Of a stretch of DNA of 11,832 nt, positions 1 through 7,306 are shown one piece after another (position 1 is the stretch's first letter; each line of letters starts with the position of its first letter). The stretch is from assembly GCA_021735285.1 (NCBI GenBank), contig JAIPHI010000081.1, positions 1 through 11,832 of the forward strand, in the 5' to 3' direction. The translations under genes and the position numbers were made by a program. The notes under the pieces were generated by a model. The model searched no databases and was not told the origin of the DNA. It worked only from the letters and a program-made list of their open reading frames with translations. Source of the stretch: Fidelibacterota bacterium (GTDB lineage Bacteria > Fidelibacterota > UBA2242 > JAFGTP01).

Positions 1-4
1 ATAA

Positions 5-85
5 CTATCCTTAGTTGTGGATTTTCCTGAAGCCTTCAATAGGCTGAAGGAAAAAATAGATTTAAATAGTATTTATGACAAATAA
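5..85 (+). pseudogene. Possible decayed C-terminal remnant of a STAS-like protein
   Basis: Read in the frame that stops at 83-85, this edge segment gives about 26 protein-like residues, including VVDFPEAFNRLKEKID. That resembles the last helix of STAS (anti-sigma factor antagonist) domains, where a 'S/D-x-x-E-A-L-x-x-L' pattern follows the final strand. A TAA at 2-4 is in the same frame, so this is not the intact end of a longer gene unless there is a frameshift just outside the window. The other two + frames stop at 28-30 and 12-14. The match is short and judged by eye. Confidence 0.2.
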
Positions 86-326
86 TATCTACTATAAGAC
101 AACTTATATGAAAATCGCATTAATAAAAACTTACGCAAGTGTAGGTACTTTGCACGCGAAAAATTGCGCATAGGCTTATAATATTCATTCCGGTCAAGAG
201 GACGAATTATTAATTTTGTGAAGGGAAAGATGAAAAATATCATAAAAATTGTATAACCGGTATAATTATTGGAATTACATAATATAGTTAAGAAAAAACC
301 TGGAATTGGAGTAATTGAGATAAGCA
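86..326. other. Non-coding leader upstream of the first kinase gene
   Basis: This AT-rich stretch has no convincing gene. A small perfect hairpin (TATAAG 93-98, ACAA loop, CTTATA 103-108) follows the edge remnant but has no T tract. A TATAAT hexamer lies at 261-266, with no recognisable -35 box at 16-18 bases from it. An open frame on the opposite strand covers most of the stretch. It has no ribosome-binding site and no recognisable domain, and was left out. Confidence 0.4.
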
Positions 327-1493
327 ATGGAAAAGGAATTGTTAAATAGAATAATTGATAATAGTCCGGTGGCTGTTTTTCTCTATCAAGATAGGGAATT
401 TATATATCTCAATAATAAATTTGTAGAGATCTGGCAATATAATAGGCAGGAAATCAATGAGATCAATTTATTTACACATATTCATCCTGATATCAGAGAC
501 CAGGTAAAAGAAATATTTAGAACTGTAGAAAATAGTGATAAAAAAGAGAGTAGAAAAATTGTATTCCGGGCCAGGAGGAAGGATGGACGGTCTGTATGGC
601 TTCGGTTTTGGGCCCAAAAAATCCAATATAATGAAGAACCGGCGCTGCTTGGTAATTTGCTTGATATAACAGACAGAATAGAATGGGATCTGCAATCTCA
701 AAAGAGGTTTGATGCAAGTAGTGAAGGTGGTTCAAAAGATAACCAGCTTCTATCTTCTAAGATCGAAGAGTTAGAAAAGGTAAAAAATCAACTGAAAGAA
801 ACTGAAAAATTAGCAGAGCTGGGGAAATTATCAGGTAATATTTCTCATGAAATAAAAACACCCCTGGCAGTAATTGATGGCTCTCTACGTTATTTACAGA
901 GAAATCTTGAAGATCCTTCTGATGCGATAAATAGTCATCTTGAACGTATTAGAAGAAATGTCCAAAAAACAAATCATATAATAAGATCATTAAAGAATAT
1001 AAAAAATATGGATAAAACCAATTATGAAAAGCTTGAATTAACATCCTTGCTCAAAAAACTAATAAGCCAGATTTCATTTCCCTATTCCATTGAGGTCCGC
1101 ACAGTAATTGACGAAGAGAATATCTATATTAAAGGAAATTATATTTTACTGGAAGTTGCCTTTAAGAATATCATACTAAATGCAATCGAAGCTATGGAAG
1201 ATGGAGGTGTATTTAAGGTAAAACTGGATAAAAACAAAAATAAAGATTTATTTATACATTTTGAGGATACAGGGCCTGGAATGTCAAAAAGTCAGCTGGA
1301 GAATATTTTTAAGCCACTCTTTACAACAAAAGAAGAGGGGAGTGGATTTGGACTTCATCTGGTTAAAAAGATTATTGAAGCTCATGATGGAAGCATTGAT
1401 GTTAATTCAGCACTTGATGAGGGTAGTGAATTCATTATCCGTTTGCCATATTTTTACCATGTCCAAAATGTAAACGATGATAATTCTCAGTAA
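327..1493 (+). CDS. Soluble PAS-domain sensor histidine kinase
   Basis: 388-residue two-component sensor kinase. A PAS domain spans about residues 5-120, ending in the usual 'GNLLDITDR' S-box closure. A coiled-coil linker follows (about 140-165), then the HisKA dimerisation helix with phospho-acceptor H174 in SHEIKTPL. The HATPase domain shows the N box (around N281-N285), the G1 box DTGPGM (314-319), the F box FKPLFTTK and the G2 box GSGFGLHLV (338-346). All ATP-binding boxes are present, so it should be active. There is no signal peptide or membrane helix, so it probably senses a cytosolic ligand through PAS. It has no receiver domain of its own; the hybrid kinase 600 bases downstream starts with one and is a plausible partner (inference). 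Start: ATG 327, with a weak GGAG at 308-311 spaced rather far away. The signal sensed is unknown. Confidence 0.9.
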   Translation: MEKELLNRIIDNSPVAVFLYQDREFIYLNNKFVEIWQYNRQEINEINLFTHIHPDIRDQVKEIFRTVENSDKKESRKIVFRARRKDGRSVWLRFWAQKIQYNEEPALLGNLLDITDRIEWDLQSQKRFDASSEGGSKDNQLLSSKIEELEKVKNQLKETEKLAELGKLSGNISHEIKTPLAVIDGSLRYLQRNLEDPSDAINSHLERIRRNVQKTNHIIRSLKNIKNMDKTNYEKLELTSLLKKLISQISFPYSIEVRTVIDEENIYIKGNYILLEVAFKNIILNAIEAMEDGGVFKVKLDKNKNKDLFIHFEDTGPGMSKSQLENIFKPLFTTKEEGSGFGLHLVKKIIEAHDGSIDVNSALDEGSEFIIRLPYFYHVQNVNDDNSQ

Positions 1494-1649
1494 TTATTAA
1501 ATATGAAAAAAGTGATGGCTATTGATAATAATAAATAATGGATTCCGATGCAAAATATGAATAAAATAAATCAGGAATTGAAAATAGATTAATCAGAAAC
1601 ATGGACTAACATAATATTTATAAAATGAACTGGTTTATAATGTATTTGA

Positions 1650-1724
1650 GATATTAATAACATATTTTTGGAAGAAATTTACGAACTGACAGGATTGTCC
1701 GATTTTTCTCTTGAAATAAATTGA
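1650..1724 (+). pseudogene. Possible STAS-domain fragment, stop on both sides
   Basis: Between in-frame stops at 1647-1649 and 1722-1724, the reading frame gives 24 residues containing EEIYELTGLSDFSLEI. This closely resembles the end of STAS (anti-anti-sigma) domains, which typically read 'I-F-E-L-T-G-L-x-x-x-F-x-I' before the last helix. The flanking sequence in any frame does not rebuild the rest of a STAS fold. It is therefore at best a decayed remnant, and chance is a real alternative in AT-rich DNA. Confidence 0.22.
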
Positions 1725-1890
1725 GAGTTGAATATTAAAAAATTTGATTAACGATTGTAAATATCCTTAAAATCTATTAATATAGATGTTCTAAATCTCG
1801 TGATTGTTTTGAGGTGCAAAAGAATAGCTTGAATTTGATAAGAACATCAAAGGGAGAAAAGTTACTTCTAAAATTGAGATGGTGAATTAT

Positions 1891-1951
1891 TATTAGATTT
1901 TAAAGGTTATAGTTGGTTGTAGATTTCCACACTGTATCTTGAAATCTAATA
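1891..1951. repeat. 10-bp perfect inverted repeat in the hybrid-kinase leader
   Basis: TATTAGATTT at 1891-1900 is perfectly complementary to AAATCTAATA at 1942-1951. After one mismatch, three more pairs extend the outside of the stem. A competing 7-bp stem is possible between AGATTTC (1921-1927) and GAAATCT (1941-1947), so two exclusive folds exist. There is no T tract after it, so it is not a standard terminator. Function unknown. Confidence 0.4.
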
Positions 1952-2094
1952 TTAAAGATTAATGCAACTATCTTTAGCGGGGGAAGAGAAATCGAATGGA
2001 TCTAAATCAGGTTAATAATTATACTTTTTGATTTTTTTTGAACAAGCGTTAGTGAGGGGAGCAACGGTTTCTAAATTTTGGGGGAAAAGGTAGA

Positions 2095-4041
2095 ATGAGT
2101 AATAAAGCTTATAAAGGCAAAATATTAGTTGTAGATGACGACAAAGATCTTTCCGCAATAATCCAGGAAGAACTTCAAAATGTAAACTATTATGTCCGAA
2201 CTGCGAACCAGTATCAGGAAGCTCTGGATGTATGTACTCAGGACAAATTTGATATTGGATTAATTGACCACAATTTAATTAATTATACGGGACTGGAGTT
2301 GATTAATGATCTGAAAGAAGTCATTCCAACAATGGACTATATAATTGTTACAGGTCAAGCCTCTCTGAACAACGCCATTCGAGCATTTCAACATGAAAAA
2401 ATTCTATACTACGAAGAGAAACCGATCAATTTTGATAGGTTGATCTCTTTTATTGATCAGCGCCTGGATTGGATAAAAATGGAAAAGTCCTTAAAAAAGA
2501 GCGAGAAAAAATTTCGTCAAATTTTTAATAATATTAATGATGCTATATATTTACATCAACTGGATGAAAATGGGATGCCTGGCGATTTTCTTGAGGTTAA
2601 CGAGTTAGCTTGTGAGATGTTAGGTTTTTCCCGGCAAGAATTATTACAAATGTCGCATCGGGATGTTGATAAAAACCGGGATCAGAATGGCACAAAAGCC
2701 GTTATGAAAAAACTGCTCGAGGAAAAAAACATGACTTATGAAACTGTCCATCTTAATAAGGAAGGGCAGGAAATTCCGGTGGAAGTAAGTTCTCATATTT
2801 TCGAACTTGAAAATGAAAACGTTATCTTGTCCGTAGCCAGAGATATATCAGAAAGAAAACAAGCTCAGGCAGAAAAGAAAAAGCTGTATGAGCAATTATT
2901 GCAAACACAAAAATTAGAATCGATTGGGCAATTGGCAGGCGGTGTTGCTCACGATTTTAATAATATTCTAACTGTGATTACCTGTCAAACAGAAATGATC
3001 CGGATGAATATGGATGAAAACAATCCAAATTATTCCGACCTGGAATCGATATGCAACTCAGTCCAAAGAGCAAAAAGATTAACCCAGCAACTCTTACTAT
3101 TTAGCCGTAAGCACCATAGCGATTTTAGATCTCTTAATTTGAATTATATCATCGATCAATTATTGAAAATGATAAGGAGGTTGATTGGTGAAAATATAGC
3201 TATAGAAACAAAACTTGAGGATGACCTGCATTTGATCAAAGCGGATGAAGGGCAAATAGAACAGGTTGTAATCAATCTGGCAATTAATGCCCGGGATGCA
3301 ATGCCTGAAGGGGGTAAGTTGACACTATCTACCCAAAATATTAATGCCCCCCAAAAGAAAGTTGGCAAGCAGTCAAATTATAAAGATGGGCAATTTGTAC
3401 GATTAGTTATAGAAGATAATGGAAAAGGTATAAGTGAAGAGATCCAGGATAAAATTTTTGATCCGTTTTTTACTACCAAAGGAAAATCTAAGGGTACGGG
3501 TATGGGGCTTTCGGTTGTCTATGGTATCATAAAAAAGCATGATGGCTGGATAGATGTGAAAAGCGAAGTAGGCCAGGGTACTCGATTTATAATTGATTTA
3601 CCTGCTTGTCAAGAAGAACCTGATGAGGAAGAAGAAGTCCGGCCCGAAGAGTTTTCTCAACTGAAAGGTGATAAAGAGAAAATTTTAATCATAGAAGATG
3701 AGGTTAATCTGACAAAAGCAGCCCAGGAGATGCTCGAATATAATAATTATGAAGTGGATACAGCCTCGGATGGACAGGAGGCTCTTGAAAAATTAGAAAA
3801 TAAAGATTTTTATTATGACCTCATAATTTCGGATGTCCTTTTACCTGATACAAATGGCATAAAATTATTAGATAGTTTTCGTAAGTTCCAGGGAGATATC
3901 CCTATTATCTTTAGTAGTGGATATGCTGACGAGCGCTCGAAACAGGAAAAAATCTTAGATAAGGGGATCCCCTTTATCCAGAAACCTTTTAAAATAAAGG
4001 ATTTGTTAAAGAAGGTAAGAACAGTACTGGATGAGAATTAA
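2095..4041 (+). CDS. Hybrid sensor histidine kinase: REC-PAS-HisKA-HATPase-REC
   Basis: 648-residue hybrid kinase. The N-terminal receiver (about 8-125) has the acid cluster D14-D16, phospho-acceptor D58, T86 and K109, so it looks functional although the usual Pro after the acceptor Asp is missing. A PAS domain follows (about 136-255, ending VARDISERK), then a short coiled coil. The kinase core has H286 in the HDFNN-type H box. The HATPase boxes are N394-N398, DNGKGI (441-446), DPFFTTK and GTGMGLSVV (467-475). An acidic linker (508-515) leads to a C-terminal receiver (about 528-648) with D580, S607 and K630. There is no membrane segment. Having receivers at both ends suggests that it takes phosphate from, or is controlled by, another kinase (perhaps the one upstream), and then passes phosphate through its own tail domain. 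No DNA-binding or other output domain is present. Start ATG 2095, with AAAAGG just upstream. Confidence 0.93.
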   Translation: MSNKAYKGKILVVDDDKDLSAIIQEELQNVNYYVRTANQYQEALDVCTQDKFDIGLIDHNLINYTGLELINDLKEVIPTMDYIIVTGQASLNNAIRAFQHEKILYYEEKPINFDRLISFIDQRLDWIKMEKSLKKSEKKFRQIFNNINDAIYLHQLDENGMPGDFLEVNELACEMLGFSRQELLQMSHRDVDKNRDQNGTKAVMKKLLEEKNMTYETVHLNKEGQEIPVEVSSHIFELENENVILSVARDISERKQAQAEKKKLYEQLLQTQKLESIGQLAGGVAHDFNNILTVITCQTEMIRMNMDENNPNYSDLESICNSVQRAKRLTQQLLLFSRKHHSDFRSLNLNYIIDQLLKMIRRLIGENIAIETKLEDDLHLIKADEGQIEQVVINLAINARDAMPEGGKLTLSTQNINAPQKKVGKQSNYKDGQFVRLVIEDNGKGISEEIQDKIFDPFFTTKGKSKGTGMGLSVVYGIIKKHDGWIDVKSEVGQGTRFIIDLPACQEEPDEEEEVRPEEFSQLKGDKEKILIIEDEVNLTKAAQEMLEYNNYEVDTASDGQEALEKLENKDFYYDLIISDVLLPDTNGIKLLDSFRKFQGDIPIIFSSGYADERSKQEKILDKGIPFIQKPFKIKDLLKKVRTVLDEN

Positions 4042-4081
4042 ATTTGGTTTTTTTCGTATTTGGCGGTGAAAGTATAGTTTG

Positions 4082-4120
4082 AAGCCAAAATTGAAATCCA
4101 TTGATAATGGCTTAAGTTTT
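4082..4120 (+). terminator. Possible weak terminator after the hybrid kinase
   Basis: AAGCCA (4082-4087) pairs perfectly with TGGCTT (4108-4113). An alternative inner stem is CCATT/AATGG (4098-4102 with 4106-4110). A short TTTT follows at 4117-4120. The stem is short and the loop is long, so this is tentative. Confidence 0.28.
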
Positions 4121-4157
4121 ATATCATTAATAATATTTGAAAAGAAATACTCCAATT

Positions 4158-4187
4158 GTGACAAATATTATTTATATTATATATAAT
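4158..4187 (+). promoter_or_regulatory. Sigma-70-like promoter for the PAS-GGDEF-EAL gene
   Basis: GTGACA at 4158-4163 (5 of 6 matches to TTGACA) is followed after 18 bases by a perfect TATAAT at 4182-4187. Transcription would start near 4194. That leaves a leader of about 25 bases before ATG 4219, and only about 13 before ATG 4207. It suggests the gene has its own promoter rather than depending on the hybrid kinase upstream. Confidence 0.5.
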
Positions 4188-4208
4188 GTTGAAATAGCAA
4201 TATATAAT

Positions 4209-4212
4209 GGAG
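4209..4212 (+). promoter_or_regulatory. Ribosome-binding site that decides the start at 4219
   Basis: GGAG at 4209-4212 lies six bases before ATG 4219 and overlaps the alternative ATG at 4207. The earlier ATG has no purine-rich site in front of it. The later start is therefore preferred; it removes four residues (MELG). Confidence 0.6.
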
Positions 4213-4218
4213 TTAGGC

Positions 4219-5901
4219 ATGGATAATAAAGAACTTAAAAATATAATACTTGAAACATCAGATGCAGCATTTTTTGTATTGGAAGAGGAGAATTTTGTAT
4301 ATGTTAATAATGCCATGATAAATTTGCTTAACTATAAGCGTGAAGAATTTGAGAAGCGGAATTTTTTCGAGATTATCCATCCGGATTTTAGAAAAGGTAT
4401 TAAGCAAAAGATTGAAACTGATTTTGAAATTGGAATGAAATTTAGTCGGGAACTACAGGTGCTGAAGAAGAATGATCCTCCCCAATGGGTGAAACTCACA
4501 CTATCAGTAGTGAATATTGATAGTGAGCCGGTTATAATTGGTAATTTATTTGACATTAGCGAGCAAAAGCAGAAAGAAAAAGAACTCCAAAATCTCACTA
4601 ATAAGGATCAGGTCACTCAGGTTTTTAACAGAGAGGGCATTGAAGAACTTCTTAGGATTCGAATCGCAAAGGATTTAAGAGAACAGCAAACTGGGGCAGT
4701 GGTAGCTCTTGAAATTGAAGGATTACAGGATTTTGAAGAACAGTATGGTCCTGATATGAAAGATAAAATACTAAACAATTTTACTACAAACCTGCAAAAT
4801 TTTATTCGTGAATCAGATTTGATTGCAAGAATAAAGGAAGATGAGTTTATCATCTTTTTTGACAGTTTTAATGATTACCTGGACGCTGCTACAATTGCTG
4901 ATAGACTTGATGATAAATTTGCTGAGCCCCATCCTGTAGAGGGGCAGGATATAAAAGTCGATTTTAAAATGGGGGTCTCTGTCTTTCCAAAGGATGGAAA
5001 GGATCCCAATTTGCTTCTTAAAAACGCGGATCAATCATTAAAGAACACTAAAAATAAAAGTAGCACTTATCTATTTTTTGATGAGGAAATAAACCAGAGA
5101 AGAATGCTACGGCAAAAAACAAAGAATAGAATCATTTCTGCCTTGGAAGGCGACAGAATTCAACCCTACTATCAGCCAATTATAAGTAAGGATGGAAGGA
5201 TGCATAGATTTGAGGCATTAGCACGATTATTTACTGAGGACAAGGAAGTAGTCCCTGCTGAGGAATTTATCCCTGTGGCCGAGAAAACCGGCTTGGTTGA
5301 AAAAATAGATGCAATCATACTGGATAAGGTATGTCGTGCTATCAAGAAATGGCGGGACCAGGATCACCAGCTTAAAGGCTCTGTTAATATTTCCGTATCT
5401 GAGATTAAAGAAGACCTATATGAAAAAGTTGTATCAAAAGTTAAGGAGGTTGGGATCCCTTCCAATGCTATCTATCTGGAATTGACGGAAAATGCTCTGA
5501 TCGAATCAACTCAAGAAGCTATAGTTATTATGGAGAAGTTAAGAAATATCGGAGTGAAATTTTCTATTGATGATTTTGGAGTTGGACGTTCTTCATTATC
5601 CCGGATTCAATCTTTACCGATTGATGAGATTAAAATAGATAAGAGCTTTGCAAAATTTAGTGATGACGCAGCTAAAACCAACCGCAGCATTGTCAGGGCT
5701 GCGCTTGGGATAGCGAAAGCAAAAGAGGTGGACCTTGTTGTTGAGGGTGTGGAAAATCATTCTGCCATGGAGACACTTTTCAAATTAGGCGTAAACTATG
5801 TGCAGGGCTATTATTTTAAAGAGCCATTACCTGAAGAAGCCTTTTCAAACCTTATAGGTCGTTATTCGATTCAGGATTTTAAAAGGGAGTTTTGGATCTA
5901 A
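4219..5901 (+). CDS. PAS-GGDEF-EAL protein: probable cyclic-di-GMP phosphodiesterase with degenerate GGDEF
   Basis: 560 residues from ATG 4219 (564 if ATG 4207 is used). Domains: PAS (about 5-120), GGDEF-like (about 127-290), EAL (about 302-550). The cyclase signature reads KEDEF (206-210) instead of GGDEF, and the metal-binding Asp of the 'D-x-D-x-F' strand is Glu (E165), so cyclase activity is probably lost. The product-binding I-site RxxD is kept (R197-D200). The EAL domain has all expected catalytic residues: EAL motif (E332), N390, E421 in ELTE, D451-D452 in DDFG, K472 in IKID, E509 in VEGVE, and Q529 in QGY. It should hydrolyse c-di-GMP to pGpG in the cytosol, with PAS and perhaps the GGDEF remnant (GTP or c-di-GMP binding) tuning it. 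Its PAS resembles that of the first kinase. Such proteins usually control the switch between motile and attached life. Confidence 0.9.
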   Translation: MDNKELKNIILETSDAAFFVLEEENFVYVNNAMINLLNYKREEFEKRNFFEIIHPDFRKGIKQKIETDFEIGMKFSRELQVLKKNDPPQWVKLTLSVVNIDSEPVIIGNLFDISEQKQKEKELQNLTNKDQVTQVFNREGIEELLRIRIAKDLREQQTGAVVALEIEGLQDFEEQYGPDMKDKILNNFTTNLQNFIRESDLIARIKEDEFIIFFDSFNDYLDAATIADRLDDKFAEPHPVEGQDIKVDFKMGVSVFPKDGKDPNLLLKNADQSLKNTKNKSSTYLFFDEEINQRRMLRQKTKNRIISALEGDRIQPYYQPIISKDGRMHRFEALARLFTEDKEVVPAEEFIPVAEKTGLVEKIDAIILDKVCRAIKKWRDQDHQLKGSVNISVSEIKEDLYEKVVSKVKEVGIPSNAIYLELTENALIESTQEAIVIMEKLRNIGVKFSIDDFGVGRSSLSRIQSLPIDEIKIDKSFAKFSDDAAKTNRSIVRAALGIAKAKEVDLVVEGVENHSAMETLFKLGVNYVQGYYFKEPLPEEAFSNLIGRYSIQDFKREFWI

Positions 5902-5925
5902 CTAAAATTTTGTAAGATTTAGTTA
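5899..5925 (+). terminator. AT-rich stem-loop over the stop codon; possible weak terminator
   Basis: TAACTAAA (5899-5906, starting with the stop codon) pairs perfectly with TTTAGTTA (5918-5925), leaving an 11-base loop. It is low in G+C and lacks a T tract. It may end transcription weakly or protect the 3' end. Confidence 0.22.
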
Positions 5926-5992
5926 CTAATCGAAAGAACTCCTTGAGGCTTCACTATAATAATATATTTTATAAAAGTGTGGAGAGATAATA

Positions 5993-7213
5993 GTGATCCC
6001 CGAATTACCATGTCGGCCCTATTTATTAAAAAATAGAATTCAACATTATGATTGGGGAATGCGGGACGAGCAGGCTTTGATTCCAAAACTATTAAACATA
6101 AAGCCGGAAACCGGGAAACCTTATGCTGAATTATGGATTGGGGCCCATCCCAAAGCTCCTTCAATCCTCTTATCCAAAGAGGGCGAATATGCATTAGATC
6201 GGGTTATTGAGCAATATCCGGAGAAATTTTTAGGTAAACAAATAAATAATAGGTTTGCAGGTAAACTCCCTTTTCTCTTGAAAGTGCTTTCAGCAGGTGA
6301 ATCGCTATCGATCCAAACCCATCCTGATAAAAAAACAGCAGAACTTTTACATAAAAATGATCCTCGTCATTATCCTGATGATAATCATAAACCAGAAATC
6401 GCTATTGCGCTGGATTCTTTAAAAGCTTTAGTTGGATTTCGTCCTATTCAAGAAATAGTATCAGTTTTTAAAAAGTATTCAAATTTGACAGAGTTTTTTG
6501 ATTCTGCTTCTTTTCATGAAATAGTTGAAAATAAAGGGCGTAAAGAAAGTGAAAAATTATATTCGATTTTTTCTACTATAATGCATAAAGCTCAAAAATA
6601 TCCGGAAAAATTAGAACAAGTATGCCAGGCTTTGGATAGTGATTTTAGGAATAAAAAACAACTAGCGGAGCGCGAGGCCTTATTTATAGAATTGTATGAA
6701 AAATATGGCAGTGACGTGGGCTTGATAGTGATCTATTTATTGAATCTGATTAATCTACAGAAAGGCCAGGGAGTGTTCCTGAAAGCAGGAGTGCCCCATG
6801 CTTATTTAAAGGGCAATATTATTGAATGTATGGCTAATTCGGATAATGTGGTCAGAGCTGGTTTAACTCCTAAATATAAAGACATTGCTACGTTAGTTGA
6901 TATAGTTGATTATAATGCTGGACTGCCTGAAATACAAAAGCCCGGTGATGAATCAGACAAAAGAATGGATTATCAAGTTCCTGCTCCTGAATTTAAAATT
7001 TCCCGCTATAAGCTAAAAAGTTCAGAAAAAATTGAATTTACGCACAAACATAAACTTGAAATATTAATCCTGATTACAGGTAGAATACTTATTGATACAC
7101 ATCATGAAAAACTGGTAATAAACAAAGGACAAACAATCTTAATCCCGGGTTGTTTGTCAGATTATCAGTTCAAAGGGCAAATGGATTCCACCTTTTTTAG
7201 AGTTACTCTGTAA
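5993..7213 (+). CDS. manA: Mannose-6-phosphate isomerase, class I
   Basis: Interconverts fructose-6-phosphate and mannose-6-phosphate with a bound zinc ion, in the cytosol. It is the entry point to GDP-mannose and mannose-containing glycans. The 406 residues fit the type I family (about 390-420). Visible family marks: the N-terminal NRIQHYDWG (14-22); zinc ligands Q108 and H110 in IQTHPDK, E135 in KPEIAIAL and H269 in GVPHAY; and the catalytic Arg region NSDNVVRAGLTPK with R288. The C-terminal cupin half ends in a GQTILIPG turn. Start: GTG 5993 with GGAG at 5981-5984, eight bases upstream; no earlier in-frame start fits as well. It stands 91 bases after the c-di-GMP phosphodiesterase gene and 402 before the envelope genes, so it is probably its own unit. 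A link to exopolysaccharide controlled by c-di-GMP is only an inference from position. Confidence 0.95.
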   Translation: MIPELPCRPYLLKNRIQHYDWGMRDEQALIPKLLNIKPETGKPYAELWIGAHPKAPSILLSKEGEYALDRVIEQYPEKFLGKQINNRFAGKLPFLLKVLSAGESLSIQTHPDKKTAELLHKNDPRHYPDDNHKPEIAIALDSLKALVGFRPIQEIVSVFKKYSNLTEFFDSASFHEIVENKGRKESEKLYSIFSTIMHKAQKYPEKLEQVCQALDSDFRNKKQLAEREALFIELYEKYGSDVGLIVIYLLNLINLQKGQGVFLKAGVPHAYLKGNIIECMANSDNVVRAGLTPKYKDIATLVDIVDYNAGLPEIQKPGDESDKRMDYQVPAPEFKISRYKLKSSEKIEFTHKHKLEILILITGRILIDTHHEKLVINKGQTILIPGCLSDYQFKGQMDSTFFRVTL

Positions 7214-7222
7214 TTGTAAAGG

Positions 7223-7261
7223 GTCAGAATCCCATAATAAATTATTTTTTGGTTCTGGGAC
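7223..7261 (+). terminator. Imperfect hairpin after manA, possible terminator
   Basis: The bases GTCAGAA (7223-7229) pair with TTCT (7253-7256) and GAC (7259-7261) across a two-base bulge. Further CC/GG pairs lie near the loop. The loop is AT-rich, and only a short T run (CATTTTG) follows. It is well placed, starting nine bases after the manA stop, but imperfect. Confidence 0.35.
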
Positions 7262-7306
7262 TCATTTTGATGAATCGTGGTGTTAACCTCAATAATCATT
7301 TCGGTT

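Larger units (their letters stand above)
1494..2094. other. 601-base gap between two kinase genes; long structured leader and possible gene debris
   Basis: No intact gene is visible in either direction; all frames are broken by frequent stops. It contains a 24-codon STAS-like fragment (1650-1724) and an inverted repeat (1891-1951) with further partial complementarity out to about 1976. A TATACT hexamer at 2020-2025 could be a -10 box for the hybrid kinase, but no good -35 box sits at the right distance. The last part, GGGGAAAAGG ending at 2090, supplies the ribosome-binding site for ATG 2095. The length is unusual compared with the 16-165-base gaps elsewhere in the window, apart from the gap at 7214-7615. 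Confidence 0.4.

Noticed and set aside
73..327. 84-codon open frame on the - strand before the first kinase
   Set aside because: No ribosome-binding site and no recognisable domain; the hydrophobic composition is what AT-rich DNA gives by chance.
1781..1885. Short + frame ending LIRTSKGEKLLLKLRW, slightly like the tail of RsbW-type anti-sigma kinases
   Set aside because: Only about 16 residues resemble the family, there is no ATP-binding motif, and stops surround it; too weak to call even as a pseudogene.
2080..2094. Possible riboswitch directly before the hybrid kinase
   Set aside because: The G-rich stretch is explained by the ribosome-binding site, and no known riboswitch core was recognised.
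4119..4853. Three - strand open frames across the PAS-GGDEF gene
   Set aside because: They are shadows of the well-supported + strand gene, with Ser/Phe-rich low-complexity translations.
5943..5960. TTGAGG and TATAAT before manA as a promoter
   Set aside because: The boxes are only six bases apart, and no other -35 box fits the TATAAT at 5955-5960.
5919..6194. 91-codon - strand open frame over the manA start
   Set aside because: It overlaps conserved manA codons (NRIQHYDWG region) and shows no domain.
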